A stretch of 64,000 nucleotides of DNA from Elymus sibiricus (lineage: Eukaryota > Streptophyta > Magnoliopsida > Poales > Poaceae): contig CM077673.1 in NCBI GenBank assembly GCA_039707655.1, forward strand, positions 6,892,001-6,956,000. Direction: 5' to 3'. Below are positions 1 to 10,681 of this stretch, piece by piece. Within the stretch, counting starts at the first letter, position 1, and the number at the start of each line of letters is the position of its first letter. The position numbers and the translations under genes are program-made. The notes below the pieces were generated by a model. That model saw only the letters and a program-made list of their open reading frames with translations, ran no database searches and had not been told where the DNA came from.

Positions 1-2531
1 GTGCCATTATCTGTAATTATACGGTGGGGGTAACCAAAACGGTAGATCAATTTTTTGACAAACTGAACCGCCGTAGCTGCGTCACACTTGCTGACCGGCT
101 CAGCCTCCACCCACTTTGTAAATTTATCAACCGCCACCAAGAGGTGGGTCTTCTTATCATTGGATCTCTTGAAGGGCCCGACCATATCAAGCCCCCAGAC
201 CGCAAACGGCCAAGTAATTGGGATCATGCGCAACTCCTGAGCTGGCACATGAGCACGTCGTCCGAACTTTTGACAGCCATCACACTTGAGAACTAAGTTT
301 TCTGCGTCCTTATGAGCCGTCAGCCAGAAGAAACCATGTCTAAAAGCCTTGGCCACCAGAGATTTTGAGCCGGCATGATGACCACAATCTCCGGCGTGGA
401 TTTCATTCAGGATCTCCTTGCCCTCCTCAGGTGAAACACAACGCTGAAAAACGCCCGAAACGCTGCATTTATGCAACTCGCCATTGATGATTGTCATGGA
501 CTTAGATCGTCTGACGATTTGCCTTGCTAAGGTCTCCTCCTCAGGTAACTCGCCACGAGTTAGATACGCCATGTAAGGCAACGTCCAGTCAGGAATAACA
601 CGCAGAGCCGCCACCAGCTGCCCCTCCGGGTCAGGAATAGCCAGGTCTTCCTCCGAAGGTAACTGAACTGAGGGGTGATATAACACGTCCAAGAAAACAT
701 TAGGCGGCACCGGCTTACGCTGCGAGCCAAGTCTTGACAACGCGTCAGCCGCCTCGTTCTTGCGACGATCAATGTGATCCACCTGATAACCCTTGAAGTG
801 ACCCGCAATGACGTCTACCGCCTGACGATAAGCCGCCATCCGTGGGTCTTTGGAGTCCCACGTGCCTGAGACTTGCTGAGCCACAAGGTCTGAGTCGCCA
901 AGGCATCTAACCCGGCTCAGATTCATCTCCTTAGCAACCCGGAGGCCATGAAGCAAAGCTTCATACTCAGCTGCATTGTTAGTACAAGGAAACATCAGCC
1001 TTAACACGTAACAGAACTTATCACCTTTGGGGGAAGTTAAGACAACTCCAGCCCCCGAGCCTTCCAGCTGTCTAGACCCGTCGAAGTGAATCGTCCAGTA
1101 AGTGTTGTCCGGCTTCTCCTCTGGCGACTGACACTCTGTCCAGTCGTTTATAAAGTCCACCAAAGCTTGAGACTTAACCGCCGTGCGAGGCACATATTTT
1201 AAATTAAGAGGTCCAAGCTCCAATGCCCACTTAGCAATCCGGCCAGTGGCTTCTCTGTTTTGAATTATGTCTCCCAACGGGGCAGAGCTCACCACTGTGA
1301 TCGGGTGTCCCAGAAAATAGTGTTTCAGCTTAGGGTTTGCCATGAATACTCCATAAATCAGTTTCTGCCAATGTGGGTATCGCTGCTTGGACTCAATCAA
1401 AACTTCACTGACGTAATAAACCGACCGTTGAACCTGATATTCCTTCCCTGCCTCCTTGCGCTCCACAACAACCACAGCGCTGACTGCCCTGTTGTTAGCC
1501 GCCACATAGAGGAGTAAGGGTTCCTTCTCAGCCGGAGCAGCCAAAACGGGCGGCTCAGTCAACTGCCTCTTAAGCGCCTCAAACGCCTCACCCGCCGCCT
1601 TGCTCCAGACGAAATCGTCTGTCTTCTTCATCATTTGATATAAAGGGATTGCCTTCTCGCCCAGGCGGCTTATGAACCGGCTTAACGCGGCGATTCGACC
1701 CGCCAGGCGCTGAACGTCGTTTATGCACGCCGGCTCAGACAAAGAAGTAATTGCTTTGATCTTGTCCGGGTTAGCTTCGATTCCACGCTCAGAGACCAGA
1801 AACCCCAAAAGCTTGCCTGCAGGAACCCCAAAAACGCACTTGGCCGGGTTAAGCATCATCTTGTAAACCCGCAGGTTGTCGAAAGTCTCCTTCAAGTCAT
1901 CCAGCAAGGTTTCCTTCTTTCTTGACTTGACCACTATATCATCCACATAAGCATGAACATTGCGCCCAATTTGACTGTGAAGACAGTTCTGCACACAACG
2001 CTGATAAGTCGCCTGGGCACTCTTGAGCCCGAAAGGCATAGACACATAGCAGAAAGCACCAAAAGGCGTGATGAAAGCCGTCTTCTCTTGGTCTTTGACT
2101 GCCATCTTGATCTGGTGATAACCTGAATAAGCATCCAGAAAGCATAAGCTCTCACAACCCGCCGTTGCATCAACAATCTGATCAATCCTGGGGAGAGCAA
2201 ACGGGTCAACTGGACAGGCTTTGTTAAGATCCGTGTAATCCACACACATACGCCAAGTGCCGTTCTTCTTAAGCACTAGCACCGGGTTAGCTAACCACTC
2301 CGGGTGAAAGACCTCCACGATGAACCCTGCTGCTAAGAGCCGGGCCACCTCTTCACCAATAGCTTTGCACCGCTCTTCATTGAAACGACGAAGGAATTGC
2401 TTGATCGGCTTAAACTTAGGATCCACATTAAGGTGGTGCTCAGCAAACTCTCTCGGTACACCCGGCATGTCAGATGGCTTCCATGCAAAGATGTCCCGAT
2501 TCTCACGGATGAATTTGATGAGCGCACTTTC
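1..2531 (-). CDS. pol: pol fragment: reverse transcriptase, RNase H, integrase (5' part), open to window edge
   Basis: The minus frame from the TAG at 2532-2534 to base 1 has no stop codon (843 codons, checked triplet by triplet). Order: RT palm with the YVDD catalytic motif at 1949-1938; RNase H with its first Asp in an HFDG motif at 1082-1080; integrase zinc finger with two adjacent His at 380-375 and a CxxC pair at 284-273; integrase core with the first catalytic Asp at 188-186 and the second at 11-9. The third residue (Glu) is off the window. The RT motif MPFG is intact here, whereas copy 2 has MPFR. There is no start codon of its own; this is the downstream part of a gag-pro-pol frame. 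The roles are reverse transcription, RNA strand removal and integration of element cDNA. Being open while gag-pro is broken suggests recent decay or a chance sparing of this part. Confidence 0.93.
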
Positions 2532-2534
2532 CTA
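2532..2534 (-). other. In-frame TAG between protease and RT (shared with copy 2)
   Basis: The codon is TAG on the minus strand, shortly after a conserved TIGAN-like stretch and before the ESAL..FIREN start of the RT region. The aligned place in copy 2 (near 13910) carries the same TAG triplet, though a neighbouring 1-base deletion puts it out of frame there. Related families usually have Gln at this place (my recollection), so CAG to TAG is the simplest origin. Confidence 0.8.
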
Positions 2535-2690
2535 TGTGGGGTCCATGTTAGCCCCTATTGTAAACTGCTGAGATGAGTCGCCCTCCGTGAAATCCACTTG
2601 TTTGGTATCATCCGCCGCAAACTTGAGGGGCGGCTCTGATTCCGTCGTGGGCTTCTTCAAAGGAGTCATATCCTCCGGGTCAACATTCTA

Positions 2691-3551
2691 TTTATAAAAC
2701 TTGAGCTCTGCCTCTGCACAACTCGACTCTGCGTAAGCTGCGTCACCTTCCTCACATTCAAGAGCCGTCTTCCGATCACCATGCACAGTAATCGTTCCTC
2801 TTAACCCGGGCATCTTGAGCTGTAAGTAGACATAACAAGGCCTAGCCATGAACTTGGCATAAGCCGGTCGTCCAAATAAAGCATGATATGGACTTTTAAT
2901 CTTAACCACCTCAAACCACAGGGACTCCACCCTGTAATTGTACTCATCACCAAAGGCGACTTCCAGAGAAATCCTGCCCACTGGATAAGCCGACTTACCA
3001 AGCACCACACCATGAAAGACTGTGGAAGACGGCTTAAGATCCTTGTCAAGTAGACCCATCCGGCTGAAAGTATCGTAATACAGGATGTTGATGCTGCTAC
3101 CACCATCCATAAGCACCTTTGTGAACATGTATCCACCAACTTGGGGGGCAACCACCAAAGCTAGTTGCCCCGGGTTGTCAACCCGCGGCGGGTGATCCGC
3201 CCTGCTCCAAGTGATGTCATACTCAGACCATTTCAAATATTGCGGGAGAGCCGGCATGACCGCATTAACCGCCCGCTTGCGTACCTTCTGGTCTCGCTTG
3301 TCAAGGCTGGTTGTGAAAACATGATACTGACCCCCGCTAAGTTGTTTCGGGTTACTCTGAAAACCTGACTGGTTATGCTGCTGTTGGCCACCGCCTCCAG
3401 ACTGTTGATGATGACCTCCTTGATTGCTTTGATTCTGGTAACCTGACCCTGAGCCGCCAGTACCAAAGCCGGCTCCTGACCCGCCTGGCCCTGAGCCGCC
3501 GGACGGACCATTACCATTATTATGATGTTGCTGAAGGCTGTAATCTCGAAA
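2691..3551 (-). pseudogene. gag-pro segment: Gly/Gln-rich linker and aspartic protease (copy 1)
   Basis: This is the same minus frame as gag and pol, bounded by TAG stops at 3554-3552 and 2690-2688. The first part (about 3340-3530) is a Gly-, Ser-, Gln- and Asn-rich linker. The protease follows, with the catalytic DGGSS motif at 3107-3093 preceded by a hydrophobic strand, as in pepsin-like retroviral-type proteases that cleave the gag-pol polyprotein. Copy 2 reads Gln where this copy has the 3552 stop and Glu where it has the 2688 stop, so both are secondary nonsense mutations. Function would require read-through of both stops, so the segment is called a pseudogene. Confidence 0.88.
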
Positions 3552-5751
3552 CTACCGCATAATGTGGCAATTCCTCCATGTATGCCCTGCCGGCTTATCG
3601 GGTCGACTATGCTCCGGACAAGGCTTATTGAGCATCGCTTCCAAGTTAAAGGGAGCCTTTCCTTTGTTAAAATTCTGCTTGAAGTTCCCATTGCCCTTAG
3701 CATGGTTGTTCCCAGCGCTGGTGTTCGCCACCAATTCTGACCTGCCGTCCGGGTGTTTCCGCTTGCCGGAGTTGCCGTTTCCAGCCGCGTTCTGCTGCTG
3801 ACCCTTTCCATTGTTACCATTCTTCCCTTGACCTGATTTTTCATCATTAGAGCCCGGGTCCTTCGTGTTGTCAGAGTCTGCATATTTGGTTAGAGCTGCC
3901 ATGAGCTCCCCCATGTGTTGACATGAACGTTTGAGCCGGCCAAGCTTCTGCTTCAGAGGTGTAAAGTGGCAATTCTTCTCTAGAATCAAAACTGCTTGAG
4001 CCGCCGTGATCTGTTCTGAAGAGTGGATGATAGTTGAGACCCGCCGGACCCAATGATGAGCCGACTCATCCACCTGTTGCACACAATGATCCAAATCCAC
4101 GATCGTCATGGGCTGCTTGCACGTTCCTTTGAAATTTTTAATAAATTTTGCCTTCAACTCGGCCCAGGAAGTAATGTTATTGGGCGGCAATCCCTTCAAC
4201 CACGTGCGAGCCGGCCCTTCCAGCATCATGATAAAATACTTGGCACACACTGCATCACTAACATCCAACATCTCCATGGCTAGCTCATAGCTTTCAATCC
4301 AAGCCTCTGGAGGTAAGTCAGCCGTGTAGTTGGGCACCTTGCGAGGGCCCTTGAAATCTTTCGGCAGGCGCTCATTCCGTAAAGCCGGCACTAAGCACGG
4401 CACCCCCACAGCCCGGGAGGTTAACCCGGCTCCGGTTGAGACGGAAGGTGCAGCTGTGGGTTCCTGATAAGCCGCCGCTGCCGCCAGAGCCGCCGCTTCT
4501 CGTTGTGCTCTTGCTCGATCCACCAGCGCCTGAGCATCCAGAGCCGGCCGGTCAGCCCGCGGCGGGTTCCGATGTCGTTCACTGCTTGACACCGCCGGCG
4601 ACTCATAACGCCGGCTGTAACTGCGACTGGGGATGGGGGTTGAGTGCACACGACTCCGGCTGTAAGCATACTTCTCCTGCTGGGCCATCGCCGTTCGCAG
4701 GTATCCAACAGCGTTCCGCACCTCTTCTGCAAAAGGTGACTCATCGGGGATTGGGATAGCTGTCAGCCGAGTTGCTGCCGCTACCATGTTCTCCGCCGGG
4801 TTAGAGTAATGACCCGGCGGTGTAGGAAAAGAGGTTGGTGCAATCTGGTTCCGTCGGGGCGGGTTAACCTGCTGATGCTGAACCGCCGCCCGGCTTCCAG
4901 GTGCTTCCGCCGTCCGGGTTACGGCCAAAGGCGCATTCTGTCCCGTTCCTGGCGTGTTGAAAAGATTCCTTGCTTCGTACTGATCCGGCAAGCGGGACTG
5001 ATGCCTCATCCGCTGAACCGCCGCTGCTGATTGCTGCTCCAGCCCAAGACGGAAAGCATCTGCCCTAAGGTGCTCCGCCTCAGCGTCCATCTGGGTTTTC
5101 AGTTCATTGATCTCCTGCTGGACTTCAGTCATCTGATTCTTCAACCTCGCAATCTCCGTGTTACGGGCTGCTTGGTTTTCAGCTGTGACCTCAGTCGCCA
5201 TCAGGTTTGAAAGCTCACCCATCAAATCCAGAAGGACCTGAGCCGGCTCCAGATCCGGTTGCCTCAGCAGCAGTGCTGTTATGAGCCGCCGCGGAACCCG
5301 CCATGAAGACGGCGGCGCGGTTCGGCGGCTCATACTCCTCCGGCTCATTGAAATCCGACTCGGGGTAAGGCTCAACGTAGCCCCCAAGTCCGCCATCATG
5401 GAGCTGGTAGATTGATTCCGTCTCTCCGCTCGAAGATCCATCTTCGGAGCAGATGAGAGTTTCCTCCTGTGACATAGATCTTTCTAGATCCCTGTCCTGA
5501 GTGAAGCCGACGAAGACGTGCCTCCGGCCCGGTTTAGCGCGGGCGGGTTGCACACGTTGGGCGGGTTGCTTGCGCCGAGCCGGCTCGACGATGTCGGTGC
5601 AGACGTCCGGCCTGGGTTCAGATCCGCCAATCTTGCCGATGAAGACGTGAATCCCGCCGAAGGGGACCCGGAAACCATACTCCATGGAGTCAGCCTCGGG
5701 GCCCCAGCCGGCGTCGTCGATGTAGAGCCGGCCGCGGCGACTCTTAGTCAT
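3552..5751 (-). pseudogene. gag: gag (copy 1), frameshifted
   Basis: The start is the ATG at 5751-5749 (MTKSRRGR..). An open frame also extends upstream to the PBS but has no ATG. Order: an N-terminal region with Arg-rich and Glu-rich patches; a coiled-coil-like stretch (about 5225-5030); a Pro/Arg/Ala-rich segment; the retrotransposon gag (capsid-like) domain at about 4390-3880 with its conserved AWIESYELAMEML and TWLKGLPP motifs; and a zinc-knuckle-like C-x2-H-x8-H-x4-C at 3620-3567. Around 5247 copy 1 lacks about 10 bases present in copy 2, shifting the frame, so the first 200 codons and the remainder are in different frames. The segment ends at the TAG at 3552-3554, where copy 2 has Gln. 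It encodes the structural protein of the virus-like particle; it is non-functional as it stands. Confidence 0.92.
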
Positions 5752-5819
5752 CCTACCAACCGCGTACCCCTCGATCCCTGGTAGAGAGCCCTTTGAGAAC
5801 TCAACACCTCCAAGCGCTA

Positions 5820-5837
5820 GCCCCACGGTGGGCGCCA
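5820..5837 (-). other. Primer binding site (copy 1)
   Basis: Two bases inside the LTR end, the minus strand reads TGGCGCCCACCGTGGGGC, identical to copy 2. It starts with TGG, as expected for pairing with the CCA end of a tRNA. I do not assign the tRNA. Confidence 0.85.
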
Positions 5838-5839
5838 AC

Positions 5840-6384
5840 TATCGTGGTTTTGTCACGGCAGATGTCCGAAGACATAGGTTCGAGGCCATCGCCATAGCAG
5901 TGGACTAAAAGGGGTTGATCGGGACGAAGGACACGAGTTTACCCAGGTTCGGCCCCTCAATTAGAGGTAAAAGCCTACGTCCTGCTTGTGTTGTATTAAC
6001 TGGAGTATCGATTACAAGGGAGCGGATTGCTTGACCTAGTTCTCGATTACTTGGTTTTTCTCTCTAAGCCGCCCCGGGGTCTGGCCTTTATATAAGAGGT
6101 CAAGGCCCCGGTTTACACGAGTCTCAAACCGACTCACACAACGTGTCCAACTACATCTCTAAGCCGCCATACCATCTTGGGTAAGCCGCCACCGGGCGGC
6201 TTGGCCACCCGGGTCTTCATGCTATCTTCCGTCTCTGGGCCCCTGTCAACGGCCCATCTGGTAAGCCGCCCTGCGGCCTTGTCTGCATCCTTAAGCCCAC
6301 CTTACAAGCCTTTGGGCTTACGAGCCGCCTGGTGTGACCCGGCCCCGCCTGGGCGGGTCTCACCACGGGGTTATATCCCCAACA
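5840..6384 (-). repeat. 5' LTR of copy 1 (545 bp)
   Basis: On the minus strand it begins TGTTGGGGATATAAC at 6384 and ends ..ACCACGATA at 5840, two bases before the PBS. The canonical end is TG..CA; here the terminal CA is TA, a C-to-T change relative to copy 2 (..CATGACA). It aligns along its length with the copy 2 LTRs, with many substitutions, and retains the 52-bp segment that is missing from the copy 2 3' LTR. Its outer end touches satellite at 6385. Confidence 0.93.
6087..6094 (-). promoter_or_regulatory. LTR TATA box (copy 1)
   Basis: TATATAAA on the minus strand in the middle of the LTR, at the position matching the TATA boxes of both copy 2 LTRs. It is the likely Pol II promoter core for the element transcript. 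Confidence 0.7.
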
Positions 6385-9300
6385 GTTTGGATCGCCCCGG
6401 GACCCAAAATCAGTGAGTAATAGCATAGAAAACGGGCCATAATGTGCCAATTTTGCGAGTTTTCAAGAGGTCCCCCTAACGGGACCCCAGGGTTCCCCTA
6501 ACAGTCGGATCGCCCCGGGACCCAAAGTCAGTGAATAATAGCATAGAAGACTGACCAGAATGGACCATATCTTTGGGTTTTGGTGAGGTCCCCATTACCG
6601 GACCCGGGGCTTCCCCGAACGTTCGGATGACCACGGCAACCAAAAACAATGAATAATAGTATAGAAAACTGGTAAGAATGGACCAAATCTGCGAGTTTTG
6701 GTCAGGTCCCCATAACCGTACCCCAGGCATCCCCAAATGTTGGGACAACCACGACAACCAAAAACAGCGAACAATAGCATAGAAAACTGGTCAGAATGGA
6801 CCAAATGTGCGAGTTTTGGCGAGGTCCCCGTAAGCGGACCCTGGGGTTCCCCGAACATTTGGATGGCCCCGAGATCGAAAATCAGTGAGTAATAGTATAC
6901 AGAACTGGCCGAAACGGACAAAATCTACGAGTTTTGGCGAGGTCCCCGTAACCGGTCCACGGGCTTCCCCGAACATTCGGACGACCACGACAACCAAAAA
7001 ACAGTGAATAATAGCACAGAAAACTGATAAAAATGGACCAAATCTGCGAGTTTTGGCGAAGTCCCCGTAAGCGGACCCCGGGGTTCCCCGAACGTTTGGA
7101 TTGCCCCGGGACCCAAAATCAGTGAGTAATAGCATAGAAAACTAGCCGGAACAGGCATAATCTGTTAGTTTTGGCGAGGTCCCCATAACCACACCCCAAG
7201 CTTCCCCGAACGTTCGGACGACCACGACTACCAAAAACCAGTGAATAATAGCATAGAAAGCTGGTAAGAATGGACCAAATCTGCGAGTTTTGACCAGGTC
7301 CCCGTATGCGGAGACCGGGGTTCCCCGGACGTTTGGATCGCCCCGGGACCCAAAATTAGTGAGTAATAGCATAGAAAACTAGCCGGGACACACAAAATCT
7401 GCTAGTTTTGGCGAGGTCCCCGTAACCGCACCCCGGGCTTCCCCGAACGTTCGGACGACCACGACTACCGAAAAACAGTGAATGATAGCATAGAACTCTG
7501 GTCAGAATGGACGAAATCTGCGAGTTTTGGCGAGGTCCCCATAAGCAGACCCCGGGGTTCCCCGAACATTTGGATCGCCCCGGGACCCAAAATGAGTGAG
7601 TAATAGCATAGAAAACTGGTAAGAATGGACCAAATCTGTGACTTTTTGCGAGGTCCCCGTAACCGGACCCCGGGCTTCCCCGAACGTTCGGACGACCACG
7701 ACATCCAAAAAACAGTGAATAATAGCAAAGAAAACTGGTAAGAATGGACCAAATCTGCGAGTTTTGGCGAGGTCCCCGTAACCGGACCTCGGGCATCCCC
7801 AAATGTTGGGACGACCACGACAACCAAAAACAGTGAATAATAGCATAGAAAACTGGTCAGAATGGACCAAATCTGCGAGTTTTGGCGAGGTGCCCGTAAG
7901 CGGACCCCGGGGTTCCCTGAATGTTTGGATAGCCGCGAGACCCAAAATTAGTGAGTAATAGCATAGAAAACTGGCCGGAACAGACAAAATCTACTAGTTT
8001 TGGCGAGGTCCCCGTAATCGGTCCACGGGCTTCCCCGAATGTTCGGACGACCACGACAACAAGAAAAACAGTGAATAATAGCATAGAAATCTGGTCAGAA
8101 TGGACAAAATCTACGAGTTTTGGCGAGGTCCCAGTAAGTGGACCCCGGGGTTCCCCGAACATTTGGATCGCCCCGGGACCCAAAACCAGTCAGTAATAGC
8201 ATAGAAAACAGGTAAGAATGGACCAAATCTGCGAGTTTTGGCGAGGTCCCCGTAACCGGTCCACGGGCTTCCCCGAACGTTCGGATGACCACGACAACCA
8301 AAAAATAGTGAATAATAGCACATAAAACAGGTAAGAATGGACCAAATCTGGGAGTTTTGGCAAGGTCCCCGTAAGCGGACCCCGGGGTTCCCCGAACGTT
8401 TGGATCGCCCCGAGACCCAAAATCTGTCAGTAAAAGCATAGAAAACTGGCTAAAACGGACAAAACCTGCGAGTTTTGGCAGGGTCCCCGTAACCGGTCCT
8501 CGGGCTTCCTCGAACGTTCGGACGACCACGACAACCAAAAAACAGTGAATAATAGCATAGAAAACTGGTAAGAATGGACCAAATCTGCAAGTTTTGGCGA
8601 GGTCCCCTTAAGCGGACCCCGGAGTTCCCCAAATATTTGGATCGCCCCGGGACCCAAAATCAGTGAGTAATACCATAGAAAACTGGCCGGAACAGACAAA
8701 ATCTGCTAGTTTTGGCAAGGGCCCCGTAAGCGCACCCCGGGCTTCCCCGAATGTTCGGACGACCATGACTACCAAAAAAGAGTGAATAATAGCATAGAAA
8801 TGTTGTCAAATGGACCCCGGGGTTCCCCGAATGTTTTGGCGAGGTCTTCGTAAGCGGACCCCGGGGTTCCCCGAACGTTTGGATCGCCCCGGGACCCAAA
8901 ATCAGTGAGTAATAGTATAGAAAACTGGCCGAAACGGACAAAATCTGCCACTTTTGGCGAGGTCCCCGTAACCGATCGCCGGGCTTCCCTGAAAGTTCGG
9001 ACGACAACGACAACCAAAAAACAGTGAATAATAGCATAGAAAACTGGTAAGAATGTACCAAATCTGCGTGTTTTGGCGACGTCCCCGTAAGCGGACCTCG
9101 GGGTTCCCCGAACGTTTGGATCGCCCCGGGACCCAAAATCAGTGAGTAATAGCATAGAAAACGGGCCATAATGTGCCAATTTTGCGAGTTTTCAAGAGGT
9201 CCCCCTAACAGGACCCCAGGATTCCCCTAACATTCGGATCGCCCCGGGACCCAAAGTTAGTGAATAATAGCATAGAAAACTGACCAGAATAGACCATATA

Positions 9301-10051
9301 TTTGAGTTTTGGTGAGGTCCCCATTACCGGACCCGGGGCTTCCCCGAACGTTCGGATGACCACGGCAACCAAAAACAATGAATAATAGTATAGAAAACTG
9401 GTAATAATGGACCAAATCTGCGAGTTTTGGTCAGGTCCCCATAACCGGACCCCAGGCATCCCCAAATGTTGGAACAAACCACGACAACCAAAAAAAGTGA
9501 ACAATAGCATAGAAAACTGGTCAGAATGGACCAAATGTGCGAGTTTTGGCGAGATCCCCGTAAGCGGACCCTGGGGTTCCCCGAACATTTGGATCGCCCC
9601 GAGATCGAAAATCAGTGAGTAATAGCATAGAAATCTGGTCAGAATGGACAAAATCTACGAGTTTTGGCGAGGTCCCAGTAAGCGGACCCCGGGGTTCCCC
9701 GAACATTTCGATCGCCCCAGGACCCAAAATCAGTCAGTAATAGCATAGAAAACAGGTTAGAATGGACCAAATCTGCGAGTTTTGGCGAGGTCCCCGTAAC
9801 CGGTCCACGGGCTTCCCCGAACGTTCAGACGACCACGACAACCAAAAAATAGTGAATAATAGCACAGAAAACTGGTAAGAATGGACCAAATCTGCGACTT
9901 TTGGCGAGGTCCCCGTAAGCGGACCCCGGGGTTCCCCGAACGTTTGGATCGCACCGAGACCCAAAATCAGTCAGTAAAAGCATAGAAAACTGGCTAAAAC
10001 GGACAAAATCTATGAGTTTTGGCAGGGTCCCCGTAACTGATCCTCGGTCTT
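6385..10051. repeat. Satellite block A: 118-bp tandem repeat (pSc119.2-like), diverged dimeric array
   Basis: About 31 head-to-tail monomers of 117-120 bp. Two alternating monomer types form a dimer of about 236 bp: one reads GTTTGGATCGCCCCGGGACC at its start, the other GTTCGGACGACCACGACAAC. Both share the core TCTGCGAGTTTTGGCGAGG and an A-rich AGTRAATAATAGCATAGAAAA stretch. On the opposite strand the CTATTACTCAC and TTGGGTCCC segments resemble the 118-120-bp pSc119.2 family of Triticeae subtelomeres as I recall it; this is not checked. Monomers differ by roughly 5-20 percent. The block is bounded by copy 1's LTR on the left and copy 2's LTR on the right, and resumes at 23477. It has no coding potential; the many short minus-strand open frames follow from low stop density. 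Confidence 0.93.
10047..10051. other. Target site duplication, left (gtctt)
   Basis: Five bases immediately before the 5' LTR. They match ggctt at 23477-23481 with one G/T difference. The uninterrupted satellite at about 8500 reads ..CCTCGGGCTTCCTCG, showing that ggctt is the original site. Confidence 0.85.
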
Positions 10052-10593
10052 TGTTGGGGATATAACTCCGTGGCATGACCCGTCCAGGAGGGGCCGGGTC
10101 ATACCTGGCGGCTCATGGCTCAAGACCTGGGTAGATGGGCCAGAAGATGAAGGCCAGGCTACGTGGCGGCTTACCCAATGGGCTAAGGCGGAGGCCCAAG
10201 AGACGGAAGATGGTAAGAAGACCCGGGCGGTTAAGCCGCCCGGAGACGGTTTGCCCACGACGGCAAGGCGGCTTAGAGACAGAATAGACTACGTTGTGTA
10301 AGACGGTTTATGACTCGTGTAACCCAGGGCCTTGACCTCCTATATAAAGGCGAGTCCCTGGGGCGGATTAGAAAAAAACCAAGCTATCGAGAACTAGGTC
10401 AATCAATCCGCTCCCTTGTAATCGATACTCCAATCAATTCAGCACAAGCAGGACGTAGGCTTTTACCTCTACTAGAGGGGCCGAACCTTGGTAAACTCGC
10501 GTCCTTCATCCCGATCAACCCCTTTGAGTTCACTACCATAGAGATGGCCTCGAACCTAAGTCTTCGGACATCGGCCGTGTTAAAACCATGACA
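10052..10593 (+). repeat. 5' LTR of copy 2 (542 bp)
   Basis: It begins TGTTGGGGATATAAC and ends ..ACCATGACA, giving canonical TG..CA ends. The left flank is satellite and the right side is the PBS after a 2-base spacer. It carries a 52-bp segment (about 10062-10113) absent from the 3' LTR but present in copy 1's LTR. Confidence 0.95.
10341..10348 (+). promoter_or_regulatory. LTR TATA box (copy 2, 5' LTR)
   Basis: TATATAAA about 290 bp into the LTR, conserved in sequence and context in all three LTRs of the window. Likely promoter core of the sense transcript. Confidence 0.75.
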
Positions 10594-10595
10594 GT

Positions 10596-10613
10596 TGGCG
10601 CCCACCGTGGGGC
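10596..10613 (+). other. Primer binding site (copy 2)
   Basis: TGGCGCCCACCGTGGGGC, two bases after the LTR end and identical to copy 1. The tRNA is not assigned. Confidence 0.85.
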
Positions 10614-10681
10614 CAGCGCTCGGTGGTGTTAATTTCTCAAAGGGCTCTCTCCCAGGGATCGAGGGATACGCGGTTGGTAGG

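Larger units (their letters stand above)
1..6384 (-). mobile_element. Ty3/gypsy LTR retrotransposon, copy 1 (partial, cut by left window edge)
   Basis: Read on the minus strand, the order is 5' LTR (6384-5840), primer binding site, gag, protease, RT, RNase H and the start of integrase. The copy leaves the window just after the second catalytic Asp of the integrase core. Domain order RT-RH-IN defines Ty3/gypsy. It belongs to the same family as the complete plus-strand copy at 10052-23476: proteins and LTRs align over their whole visible length, with scattered substitutions. The LTR abuts satellite at 6385, so this copy also sits in the satellite array. It is inactivated in gag-pro by a roughly 10-bp deletion and in-frame stops, whereas the visible RT-RH-IN frame is open. 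Its 3' LTR and second target-site copy lie outside the window. Confidence 0.95.

Noticed and set aside
1934..2245. Alternative minus frame of 103 codons over RT (also 14234-14563 in copy 2)
   Set aside because: It is an out-of-frame reading of the RT sequence. The true frame carries YVDD and FLDAYSGYHQ.
24..5784. Plus-strand open frames over copy 1 and minus-strand frames over copy 2 gag-pol
   Set aside because: They are shadows of the real gag-pol frames on the other strand, and equivalent shadow frames appear at matching places in both copies.
5840..10593. A DNA transposon with 0.5-kb terminal inverted repeats enclosing block A
   Set aside because: The inverted repeats are 5' LTRs of two independent insertions. 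Each is followed by its own PBS and gag, and a perfect target duplication pairs 10047-10051 with 23477-23481 instead.
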